In this document: piece after piece, positions 25,461 through 32,582 of the stretch
Layout of the letters: the number at the start of each line of letters is the position of its first letter
Position numbering within the stretch: the first letter of the stretch is position 1
Assembly (NCBI GenBank): GCA_024275565.1
Contig: JAJRYY010000079.1
Span: forward strand, 1 to 32,583
Source of the DNA: Planctomycetota bacterium
GTDB taxonomy: Bacteria; Planctomycetota; Phycisphaerae; UBA1845
Reading direction: 5' to 3'
DNA: 32,583 nucleotides
Position numbers and translations under genes: made by a program
The notes under the pieces: generated by a model
Told to the model about the DNA's origin: nothing
The model's database searches: none
The model's input: only the letters and a program-made list of their open reading frames with translations

Positions 25461-25533
25461 TGATGGCTATGGGACTTCAATACTGGTTCGCCCTGTTCAA
25501 TGCTCCGTTTCCGGTGCGATGTGGTGTGTGTCT

Positions 25534-26706
25534 ATGAGCGTTCGGTCCGCTTCTTCTACGTCCATTGATCCGGATACTGTGGCTGCTGAGCTGTGTGACG
25601 GGGTTCAGTTGAGCAGTCCAGATCTGGCGGCGATCTGGATTTCGCACCACCATCTTGGGCATCAGGAAGCGCTTCTTGCTTCTGTTCATGCTCGTCTGAA
25701 CCCGCGAAATCTTATCGGATGCTCTGCTCAATCCGTCATTGGTCCCGAGACTGAAATCGAGGATGGACCGGGTGCGTGTCTGTTCGCAGCATCGCTTCCG
25801 GGTGTGCGTGTTTTTCCGTTCCTGCTGGATCAGAACGATCTGGAGCGTCTTGAAGAACCGGCTGAGTTGCACGATCGCCTTGGGGCGACGCCCGATGACA
25901 TCCCGACATTTATCATTCTGCCTGACCCTTTTACGATTCAGTATCAGGCGTGTATCGGGTTGATTGACCAGGCATTCAACGGTTCTACGACGGTTGGCGG
26001 GATCGCAAGCGCCGCGCGTGAACCGGGCAAGAATCGTCTGTTTCTCGGGGATCAATCGTTCCGACAGGGGCTTGTCGGTGTCACGCTCACTGGCGACCTT
26101 CGCACGAGTACCATCGTCTCGCAGGGTTGCCGCCCTATCGGTCCTACATTTGTGATTACGAAGGCGAAGTCGAATGTTATTATTCAGCTTGGTGGGCGTA
26201 ATGCGTATGATGTTTTACACGACATGCACGACAAAGCCAGTGCATCTGATCAGGCGCGTATTCGTGGTGGTTTGCATATTGGAAGACTCATCAATGAGCA
26301 TCAAGACAATCCCGGACCTGGAGATTTTCTGATCCGAAATATTGCCGGGATTGTGGATAATGAGGGGTTGGCTGTCACGGACCATCTGCGTCCCGGGCAG
26401 ACGGTACAATTCCATGTTCGGGATGCAGACACGGCTGAGCACGAATTGCGGTCACTGCTGACCGCGCATGTCGAGCAATCGAATGCGCCGCCAGCCGGGG
26501 CGCTTCTGTTCAACTGTAACGGGCGCGGTAGCGGTCTTTTTGGTGAGCCGAACCACGATATACACCTGATTAACGAGCTACTCCCCGGTACGCCGACCGC
26601 TGGTTTTTTCGCGGGTGGTGAGATTGGTCCCGTCGGCGGGTCAACCTTCGTCCACGGTCTGACAAGCTCACTTATCCTCCTGGATTCGCTTCCTGCGGAC
26701 GATTGA
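25534..26706 (+). CDS. FIST domain protein (FIST_N plus FIST_C)
   Basis: 390 residues from ATG 25534 (ATG 25519 would add five). The N-terminal two thirds have the FIST_N pattern (LIGCSAQSVIGPETEIEDGP, GGIASAAREPGKNRLFLG). The end has FIST_C hallmarks: ALLFNCNGRGSGLFGEPNHD, then GFFAGGEIGPVGG and FVHGLTSSLILL. FIST domains are small-molecule sensing modules, usually found alone or fused to histidine kinases and cyclases, and proposed to bind amino acids or similar ligands. This one has no output domain and no membrane segment, so it is probably a soluble binding protein. It starts 73 bases after valS on the same strand and may be co-transcribed. Ligand unknown. Confidence 0.88.
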   Translation: MSVRSASSTSIDPDTVAAELCDGVQLSSPDLAAIWISHHHLGHQEALLASVHARLNPRNLIGCSAQSVIGPETEIEDGPGACLFAASLPGVRVFPFLLDQNDLERLEEPAELHDRLGATPDDIPTFIILPDPFTIQYQACIGLIDQAFNGSTTVGGIASAAREPGKNRLFLGDQSFRQGLVGVTLTGDLRTSTIVSQGCRPIGPTFVITKAKSNVIIQLGGRNAYDVLHDMHDKASASDQARIRGGLHIGRLINEHQDNPGPGDFLIRNIAGIVDNEGLAVTDHLRPGQTVQFHVRDADTAEHELRSLLTAHVEQSNAPPAGALLFNCNGRGSGLFGEPNHDIHLINELLPGTPTAGFFAGGEIGPVGGSTFVHGLTSSLILLDSLPADD

Positions 26707-26749
26707 TCTGGAATGCGCCCCTGAGAGGGTGAATGGTGTATTGAACTGC

Positions 26750-26774
26750 CACAGTCGGGGGCGGCTGTGCTACA
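26750..26774. repeat. Dispersed CAGCC/GGCTG hairpin
   Basis: CACAGTC-GGGGGC-GGCTGTG followed by CTACA; 7-bp stem with one G-T pair. It lies in the 131-base gap between the FIST gene and the DUF2064 gene, in the orientation of the copy at 16753. Confidence 0.65.
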
Positions 26775-26837
26775 TGCTTCCTCCGTTGATCGTGTATTCC
26801 CGCTTGACCCGACGCGCAGGATCGATACCTTGTCGTC

Positions 26838-27527
26838 GTGGCTGATACGACACTGATCATTTTTGCAAAGCATCCTACGCCGGGCGAGGTGAATACGCGC
26901 CTTTGTCCGCCGCTTACGCCGGACGAGGCTGCACGCGTGCATCGTGTCTGCCTGCAGGCGATTTGTGAACGGGCGTTTCGGAGCTGGTCTGTGAAACCCA
27001 TCATCGCATTTGCACCTGACAGTGCAACATCTGAGATGCGACAGATAACAGGTCCGTTCATCCCCCTCCGCCCTCAGGGCGATGGCGATCTTGGACAGCG
27101 TATTTTTCGGGCTGCGCAAGCGTGCTTTCAGGAGGGTGCGTCACGTGTCATTGTCCTCGGAGTGGACAGTCCCACGATGCCTGATGAGCGGATCGAACAG
27201 GCGGAATCTGCGTTGGACGATGCGGATGTCGTGCTGGGGCCTTGTGCTGATGGCGGATTCTATCTGCTCGGTTTGCGACGTGCGGAGGAGGATATGTTTT
27301 CCGGCGTGGACTGGGGTTCTGACAAGGTGTGTGATCAGACGACTGCTGGTGCTACGGCGGTCGGGTTATCTTGTTCAGTGATCGAACCATGGTATGACGT
27401 AGATCGGTTTGAAGATCTCGTACGGGCGGCTGACGATCTTCGGAAAGCAAATCGTCTCGATGCGTTTGTATTGCTCCGGACCATGGAATCGATCGTTGCA
27501 GATGCGAAAGGCCGAGCAGCCTCATGA
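26838..27527 (+). CDS. DUF2064 / TIGR04282 family nucleotidyl- or glycosyltransferase-like protein
   Basis: 229 residues starting with GTG (26838). GT-A-like fold with the family signatures FAKHPTPGEVNTRL (9-22), GVDSPTMP (108-115; acidic D110) and LGPCADGGFYLLGL (133-146). Members (rSAM/selenodomain-associated transferase 1, CofC-like) resemble nucleotide-sugar transferases, but substrates are mostly unknown. The frequent partners (radical SAM, TIGR04283) are absent here. The TGA overlaps the ATG of the cyclodeaminase-like gene by four bases, so the two are translationally coupled. Confidence 0.88.
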   Translation: MADTTLIIFAKHPTPGEVNTRLCPPLTPDEAARVHRVCLQAICERAFRSWSVKPIIAFAPDSATSEMRQITGPFIPLRPQGDGDLGQRIFRAAQACFQEGASRVIVLGVDSPTMPDERIEQAESALDDADVVLGPCADGGFYLLGLRRAEEDMFSGVDWGSDKVCDQTTAGATAVGLSCSVIEPWYDVDRFEDLVRAADDLRKANRLDAFVLLRTMESIVADAKGRAAS

Positions 27528-28159
27528 CTCTCTCTCGCGAAGAACTGGATCACGCGCTCGATGGTCTTGGTGGTTTTCTGGACGCTGTGGCTGAGCGGTC
27601 ACCCTCACCGGGTGGTGGTGCAGTTGCGGCTGCCTGCGGAGCGTTGGCCTCCGCGATGGGCCGCATGGTTGCTGCATATTCACCGGGGAAACATGGGGAA
27701 TCAGTCGCCATTGAAGAGGTGTCTCGACTTGCTGAACAACTCTCCCGTCTTGACCAGATGATGCGCGAACTGATTGCTGAGGATGCCGATGCGTATCCAG
27801 CCATGGTTGATGCTGGCAGGAAGGCGAAAGCGGATCCCTCATGTCAGGCTGAGTACGACGCTGCCACTGGTGTTGCGATCGCCGTACCGCTGGAACTCAT
27901 GGCGGTGGCTGTTGATATGCTTGGAGCATTGAGTCGATTGCGTCCGGTGGCGAATCGGTATCTGCTCAGCGATCTGGGTGTCGCAGCCATATTGGCAGAA
28001 GCGACGGTCCGCGCCAGTGTGTATATGGTGCGTGTCAACACTGCGTCGATCAAGGATGTTGCGTCACGTCAGAAGATCGATCAGCAGGTGGCGGTGTTTC
28101 GGACCAAATCGCAATCTTTGCTTGAGCTGATCGAGTCTGACTTGGCGCGTACACCATGA
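27524..28159 (+). CDS. Cyclodeaminase/cyclohydrolase (FTCD_C / FchA-like)
   Basis: 211 residues, all helical. The hallmark PSPGGGAVAAACGALASAMG lies at about 27-46. Later elements are EDADAYPAMVDAGRKAK and GVAIAVPLELM, with a C-terminal region rich in Ala that covers SDLGVAAILAEATVRAS. This is the cyclodeaminase domain of formiminotransferase-cyclodeaminase and of bacterial FchA (methenyl-THF cyclohydrolase), i.e. folate one-carbon metabolism in the cytoplasm. The exact reaction is not fixed by sequence; no glutamate formiminotransferase or fhs/folD gene is adjacent. ATGA overlap with the DUF2064 gene. Confidence 0.88.
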   Translation: MTLSREELDHALDGLGGFLDAVAERSPSPGGGAVAAACGALASAMGRMVAAYSPGKHGESVAIEEVSRLAEQLSRLDQMMRELIAEDADAYPAMVDAGRKAKADPSCQAEYDAATGVAIAVPLELMAVAVDMLGALSRLRPVANRYLLSDLGVAAILAEATVRASVYMVRVNTASIKDVASRQKIDQQVAVFRTKSQSLLELIESDLARTP

Positions 28160-28246
28160 CCGCATCCTCCCTCGATTCTGCGTGATTTTGCCCAGTGTAC
28201 TCAACGGGTCAACTCTGGAGGATCTTCTGCCGATATCGAGGTATCC

Positions 28247-28477
28247 ATGTGCGCAGATTCACGATATCCAACGGACAGTGCGGAAGGAAGCAGCGAAAGC
28301 TCAATGCGCGGACGTCGGTGGATCGGAATGCAATTCGAATGCTGTAACGCATACACACGCATCTATCGCAACAGGGATGGGACAGCGTATGTCGGTAATT
28401 GTCCAAGGTGCGCCCGGCGTGTACAGGTTGCGATCGGCAGTGGCGGGACGAACGATCGCTTCTTTCGCGCTGAATGA
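28247..28477 (+). CDS. Small Cys-rich (probably zinc-binding) protein
   Basis: 76 residues; GAGG lies five bases before the ATG. A variable start is followed by [20 protein letters not shown], then [17 protein letters not shown] and a GGT-FF end. Four cysteines (ECC and CPRC) could bind one zinc. I recall small proteins of this layout as common in planctomycete genomes, function unknown; that is memory, not a search. It lies 87 bases after the cyclodeaminase-like gene on the same strand and faces the ESCRT-III operon tail-to-tail. ATG 28304 is an alternative start that keeps the conserved part. A longer overlapping frame (28182-28559) has no family-like features and was rejected. Confidence 0.65.
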   Translation: MCADSRYPTDSAEGSSESSMRGRRWIGMQFECCNAYTRIYRNRDGTAYVGNCPRCARRVQVAIGSGGTNDRFFRAE

Positions 28478-28504
28478 TGCACTGAGCTTACTGCGATTAT
28501 GTCC

Positions 28505-28546
28505 GATGTGCGCATTGAGGCATAAGATGTGCGCATTCAGGCATAA
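28505..28546. repeat. 21-bp tandem duplication at the operon 3' end
   Basis: GATGTGCGCATTGAGGCATA at 28505 and GATGTGCGCATTCAGGCATA at 28526 are adjacent 21-base units with one mismatch. The second contains the stop codon of the SPFH/propeller gene (28537-28539, - strand). No terminator hairpin was seen in the gap 28478-28536. Confidence 0.8.
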
Positions 28547-30309
28547 GGAACCAGTGTAATGTCCTGAACAGAATGGCCTGTGGTCTGAGCGATGGGGATG
28601 ATGGCGTGCGGTTTTGCAGGGTCACCAATATCGAAGCAAAACAGGCGGTCGCGTGCTTCGTTGGTTGCCACAATGATATCGGCTGCGATCTCCGCCCGCC
28701 TGAGCGTCTGCCCCCCTGCTTCGTATCTACAGGTGAAGGTGTCATCGATCACGCGTGAGAAAATTGCGAGGGATGTATCTGTGTAGAAAAGTCGACGAAC
28801 CGGTCCGAAATCCAGGACGCAGACGGTTTCAGATGCGCGTTGCCGGCCAACATGTATCAGCACGGGATTCTCAACCTCACCCACCTGCCAGTGAATAATT
28901 TTGCCCTCTGCGTTTCCGGCATAGACGCCCTCACGACTCACACATAACGCAGTAATGTTGGCAGTACTGCCCTCGAACACCTCGCACTCAGCATCAGGAT
29001 CGTCTGATCGAAAACGATATACATTTTCGTCGACCGAAAAGTAGATGTAACCTGCTTCAAATAGAGCGCATCGAACGGAGCGTGCGGACTGGGTGAGTGT
29101 GGTGCGGATGGTCTGTCCGGAGTCTGGTTCGCCACGATTGAAACAGATCAGACCAAGTTCTGAATGCGTCGCGAATATGCGGTCTCCTGACAAAGCAACT
29201 GCATTCACGCCGCCCTGTACTGCACGGTCCGTTGGGCAGATATAGCTGATGCTCACACCGCTTCCGTCTGCCGCTACCTCGTACAAACCCGTCGCCGCCC
29301 CCACGAAAATACGATTCGCACCGTCCGCGTCGCGATACCATTGAACAGAGCGAGCTGGTCCGACATCTCCGGACAGGGGAAGCCGGTATTGTGGACGCTC
29401 GGGATCAGCTGGATTGTACCATAGAAGCTCAGCTCCAGAGGCGACGACGATCGATTCAGTGGTGCGTTTTGTGTTTGACTGCACAAACAGAGCAGTATAA
29501 AGCGCTCCTCGATCCGACTCATCAAACGTTTTCAAAAGGTCGGGCAGTTGTACCTGAGAGGATGAATCGGATGCGGTCTGAAGGCGATCGAGAAGATCCG
29601 TCAGATGGTCGGCATGTTGCAGTCGGGCTACCTTTGCAGCCTCCTTCAGTCGCTGATCGGTCTCGAATGATTCTTTTCGTTGAGCGGCTTCTGCACGCGT
29701 GCGGCGAACCTGGCGATATACGAGCGAGTCGATGGCAAGCGTAGATGGTCCGTCAAATTGCAGACCAGCAGCGAAGGATGCAGCCTTGAGAGAAAGTAGA
29801 AACTCATCGGCCAGGGGTCCGGTTTTCGCAGGGTCAATCAGTACTTCGACGCCTCGCCCTTCAGCCAGTTGCGCCAACGCACGGATCACATATGTCTTGA
29901 AATATGCGTGTAAATCGGTTTCGAACACCTGTCGACGACTTGCGAGGATTGCATTCGAGAAGCTTGAAAGATCGCCTTTTTCAGGGATGATTGAAACTCG
30001 AAAAGTTGCTTCTGCGAGGCAACGGTATTGATCGACTGAATGAACAGGGATATCGCTGAAAGTCAGCGTGATGGGCGCAACCCGTACCATAAGAACGCTT
30101 TCAACCTCATCTGCCACGATCGCAGCCCCTGCAGCGATGGAGATGCGATCGCCCTGCCTCCGGGTGACCAATGCAGCAAGGGTGGCTGGCAGATCGTAAG
30201 ATCTTGTCAGCATCCCGAAAAGTTCATCGGGATCGACAACCATTGCAACTGCCTCGGGCAGATCAAAAAAGGCCTTGTGTGTGAGTTTATCATTGTTGAT
30301 TGGACTCAT
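28537..30309 (-). CDS. SPFH (band 7)-like domain joined to a beta-propeller; last gene of the ESCRT-III-like operon
   Basis: 590 residues; GGTGAG lies upstream of the ATG. Residues about 20-195 look SPFH/prohibitin-like: a beta-rich start (VESVLMVRVAPITLTFSDIP, 69-88), a strand with CLAEATFRVSII (97-108), helices with FETDLHAYFKTYVIRALAQL (129-148), then GVEVLID (153-159) and AGLQFDGPSTLAIDSLVYRQ (181-200). A charged helix follows at 198-245. Residues about 265-590 hold repeated beta-strand blades (GLYEVAADGSGVSISYICPT, then ITALCVSREGVYAGNAEGKI), a WD40/PQQ-type propeller. No signal peptide or TM is seen. The gene is 54 bases after the Vps4-like gene. SPFH proteins scaffold membrane microdomains and neighbour PspA-family genes elsewhere, so it may be an adaptor. 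The SPFH call rests on pattern only; the propeller is firmer. Confidence 0.75.
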   Translation of the reverse strand: MSPINNDKLTHKAFFDLPEAVAMVVDPDELFGMLTRSYDLPATLAALVTRRQGDRISIAAGAAIVADEVESVLMVRVAPITLTFSDIPVHSVDQYRCLAEATFRVSIIPEKGDLSSFSNAILASRRQVFETDLHAYFKTYVIRALAQLAEGRGVEVLIDPAKTGPLADEFLLSLKAASFAAGLQFDGPSTLAIDSLVYRQVRRTRAEAAQRKESFETDQRLKEAAKVARLQHADHLTDLLDRLQTASDSSSQVQLPDLLKTFDESDRGALYTALFVQSNTKRTTESIVVASGAELLWYNPADPERPQYRLPLSGDVGPARSVQWYRDADGANRIFVGAATGLYEVAADGSGVSISYICPTDRAVQGGVNAVALSGDRIFATHSELGLICFNRGEPDSGQTIRTTLTQSARSVRCALFEAGYIYFSVDENVYRFRSDDPDAECEVFEGSTANITALCVSREGVYAGNAEGKIIHWQVGEVENPVLIHVGRQRASETVCVLDFGPVRRLFYTDTSLAIFSRVIDDTFTCRYEAGGQTLRRAEIAADIIVATNEARDRLFCFDIGDPAKPHAIIPIAQTTGHSVQDITLVPYA

Positions 30310-30363
30310 GTTCTCTCACCCCCGCGAATCGATATTTGTTTGGTCATTATTCGACTCCGGCTG

Positions 30364-31491
30364 TCATCCAGCAACACCGGTTTCCGCGAAGCGTTCGTAT
30401 CGAACCAGGGATGAGGCATCGACCGATGGCGGCGCTGACTCGATGACAGACAGGACATCGTTCATGTTGATCGGTCGCGGATCATGACCTGCGATGGCGT
30501 CTGTGAATGGTATGGCGGCTGCACGTTGCGCAATGTTTTTGATGTCTGCTCCCGTGTATCCGTCCATCTGATCGCAAAGTGCACTGAAATCGACATCCTC
30601 GTCCAGTGGTTTATTGTCAAAATATATTTCGAGCAGGCGAAATCTTGCGGGAGCATCCGGTAAACCGACGTAAATTTTTGTATCCAGACGCCCAGGCCGA
30701 AGCATCGCGTCGTCGAGCATCCATGGTTTGTTGGTCGCACCCACGAAGAGAATCGCCCGGTCGGATTTCCGATCGAAACCTTCAAGCTCCTGGAGAATCT
30801 GCGGAACCACGCGCTGCATCACCGTGGAACCACCACTTTTACGCTTGGGAACGAGCGCTTCGCATTCGTCTATAAAAATAATGGCGCTTTCCTGTTGCCT
30901 CGCTGCGTCGAACAGTTTTTGTATATTCTGCTCCGCCTCGCCGACCCATTTACTGAGGATCTGGGCTGGACTGATAAGGAAAAAAGTCGCCTTCAGTTCA
31001 TGGGCTATTGCTTTCGCCATCATGGTTTTACCGGTCCCGGGCGGACCATACAGAAGTACACCGCCGCCGATTGAGATACCATAGCGTTTCGCCAGTTCAG
31101 GATGTGAAAGCGGGTAAATCATCTTCAGGCGAATGTCGGATTTTACATCTTCCAACCCTGCAATATCGTCGAACCCAATATCAGGTATTTTTGAAACAAT
31201 CCATTCGTCAGCGTTTGACCCGCCATCACCGCTCTCATCTTCCCGGACACCATGTCTGCCTGCACCCGGGTTTTCCCGCAAGCGATCGCAATCCCTGGCG
31301 AGATCGATCAGCTCGGTCGCGACTTCTTCCCGCTGACGTCGCATATCTTCAGTTTCCGCCGACTCAGCCAGTTCGATCATGCATTCGCCAGCTTCGATCA
31401 GATAGCTTCGCGCAGCAGAAAATTCACCCTTTTTGTATGCGGATACACCCTTGTCTTTCAGTCGCTCGAATGTAGCGTAAGATACGGGCAT
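30364..31491 (-). CDS. MIT-domain AAA ATPase, Vps4-like
   Basis: 375 residues from ATG 31491; the longer frame to 31614 overlaps the upstream gene and adds unrelated sequence. Residues 5-75 form three predicted helices of MIT type (GVSAYKKGEFSAARSYLIEA at 15-34). A linker follows, then a group-I AAA core: FDDIAGLEDVKSDI, Walker A GPPGTGKT (149-156), pore loop SKWVGEAEQNIQKLF (180-194), Walker B IIFIDE (204-209), sensor 1 GATN (251-254), Arg fingers R265/R268 (MLRPGRLD), and DGYTGADI (310-317). The order and the pore-loop sequence match Vps4/katanin/CdvC rather than FtsH. Vps4 hexamers pull on ESCRT-III subunits after the MIT domain binds their C-terminal motifs. It lies 16 bases after the ESCRT-III-like gene. 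High confidence for MIT+AAA; the membrane-remodelling role is inferred. Confidence 0.92.
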   Translation of the reverse strand: MPVSYATFERLKDKGVSAYKKGEFSAARSYLIEAGECMIELAESAETEDMRRQREEVATELIDLARDCDRLRENPGAGRHGVREDESGDGGSNADEWIVSKIPDIGFDDIAGLEDVKSDIRLKMIYPLSHPELAKRYGISIGGGVLLYGPPGTGKTMMAKAIAHELKATFFLISPAQILSKWVGEAEQNIQKLFDAARQQESAIIFIDECEALVPKRKSGGSTVMQRVVPQILQELEGFDRKSDRAILFVGATNKPWMLDDAMLRPGRLDTKIYVGLPDAPARFRLLEIYFDNKPLDEDVDFSALCDQMDGYTGADIKNIAQRAAAIPFTDAIAGHDPRPINMNDVLSVIESAPPSVDASSLVRYERFAETGVAG

Positions 31492-31507
31492 TTTAATTAG
31501 CTTTCGA

Positions 31508-32119
31508 CTATTCCTGTTTTTTCTCAGCTTCGCCTTTAAGTGATGCAAGCTCGGCGCGAAGACCTGAGAGACGGCCCATTTCCTGCTGATGCACAGCCGC
31601 ATCCTCCGCTTCAATCATTCGATCAATATCAGCATCTGTGATGGCTTCATTTGCAGAACTCATTTCGATGTCCTGTTCGGCGATGTCTTCAACCGATTCC
31701 AGAAAAAGCTCCATTCGCTCCTCCATCGTCTGCGACTGCGCCATCGCTTTTTCCCATTCCCCTTGCGTTTTCACCAGATCGGTTTCACCGAACAGCCGCC
31801 CGATTTCAGTGGCCATCAAGCCCATGGAGCTTGCAAAATCGGCTGACGCTTCCGCCTGACGCTTGATAAGCAACGCATTCTTAACGGTCAGCAATTGCCT
31901 TTCGAGCATCTTGCGAATGGTGGCGGTTTTTTTCAACGAATTGCGAATAAACTGGTACTGCTGGTTGTCGCCGATGCGTTTGGCATGCTGGGCATTTTTG
32001 ATGAACTCATCCGTAAATTTACCCTGCTCTTTAATGGATTTTTCTATACGACGAATCCCCTGACGGATCTTTATATCGCGTTCGATCCGTCGCTCTTCGC
32101 TCGACTTAAAAAGTCCCAT
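31508..32119 (-). CDS. ESCRT-III (Snf7/CHMP)-like protein
   Basis: 203 residues from ATG 32119 (MGLFK, the usual short amphipathic start of PspA/ESCRT-III proteins); the frame to 32167 adds 16 unrelated residues. All helical: basic alpha1 about 8-45 (RRIEKSIKEQGKFTDEFIKN), alpha2 about 50-95 (SLKKTATIRKMLERQLLTVK), a short alpha3 with MGLMATEIGRLF (99-110), then acidic helices 115-175, and a last helix with LRAELASLK (187-195). Basic N-terminal and acidic C-terminal halves are the ESCRT-III signature. Residues 90-150 look more like CHMP2/CHMP1 than like PspA, as judged by eye. No TM. ESCRT-III polymers bind and cut or seal membranes. It lies between pspC (88-base gap) and the MIT-AAA gene. 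PspA/Vipp1 belongs to the same superfamily and is the main alternative label. Confidence 0.85.
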   Translation of the reverse strand: MGLFKSSEERRIERDIKIRQGIRRIEKSIKEQGKFTDEFIKNAQHAKRIGDNQQYQFIRNSLKKTATIRKMLERQLLTVKNALLIKRQAEASADFASSMGLMATEIGRLFGETDLVKTQGEWEKAMAQSQTMEERMELFLESVEDIAEQDIEMSSANEAITDADIDRMIEAEDAAVHQQEMGRLSGLRAELASLKGEAEKKQE

Positions 32120-32207
32120 AGCGCATCGTTTCCATCGGTACCGTCTTCCAACAATTCTGTGTCCCAAGATCCGTCACAACAACCAGTGTCACGCCCCGGT
32201 CGCGCAA

Positions 32208-32414
32208 TCAATAATGCTCTTCCTGCGGAACAAGTGCCCACAGGATTAAATAGATAAGCACACCCGAAAATGCGGTGCAAATGCTCAACAGAACGTACAG
32301 AACCCGCACAACCGTCGCATTAACTTCCAGATAGCGGGCCAACCCCGAGCAGACCCCGCCGATTTGCCGGTTGTGTACACTTCTGGTCAGTGTTTTCTTC
32401 TGTGTCGAATACAT
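32208..32414 (-). CDS. pspC: PspC-domain membrane protein
   Basis: 68 residues with the PspC domain: LTRSVHNRQIGGVCSGLARY, then LEVNATVVRVLYVLLSICTA and a second half ending LIYLILWALVPQEE. The domain has an amphipathic start and one long or two short hydrophobic segments in the inner membrane. PspC is a sensor/partner in the phage-shock response, acting with PspA, which is an ESCRT-III relative. The start at 32414 was chosen because GAGGAG (32429-32424) is nine bases upstream; ATG 32420, immediately after the TAA of the upstream gene, would be only three bases from it. Either way it is translationally coupled to the upstream gene. The next gene is ESCRT-III-like. Confidence 0.9.
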   Translation of the reverse strand: MYSTQKKTLTRSVHNRQIGGVCSGLARYLEVNATVVRVLYVLLSICTAFSGVLIYLILWALVPQEEHY

Positions 32415-32420
32415 ATTCAT

Positions 32421-32582
32421 TTACTCCTCAGCGGCTGCCCGTTGTTGCTCTCGGACACGCCTGTCCGCTTCGTCAAATGCTTCACTGGTGTCTTTGATGG
32501 CGCCAGAGTCCAGTTTTTCCCATATATTCAGCACTTCGCGCCCTGCCTGCGAAACGGGGCCAGCCTGATCGTCGTCTCCCAT
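32421..32582 (-). CDS. C-terminal end (or whole small gene) of an unidentified protein
   Basis: An open frame that reaches the right window edge; an ATG at 32582 could be the start (53 residues) or be internal to a larger gene. The visible part is acidic and helical (MGDDDQAGPVSQ, then REVLNIWEKLDSGAIKDT and EADRRVREQQRAAAEE). No domain recognised and no TM. Its TAA (32423-32421) abuts the pspC ATG, and its last codons supply the pspC ribosome-binding site, so it belongs to the same operon. Confidence 0.55.
   Translation of the reverse strand: MGDDDQAGPVSQAGREVLNIWEKLDSGAIKDTSEAFDEADRRVREQQRAAAEE

Noticed and set aside
28182-28559. 125-residue + strand frame
   Set aside because: Overlaps the better-supported 76-residue Cys-rich protein in another frame, has no recognisable domain, and extends into the 3' end of the convergent gene.
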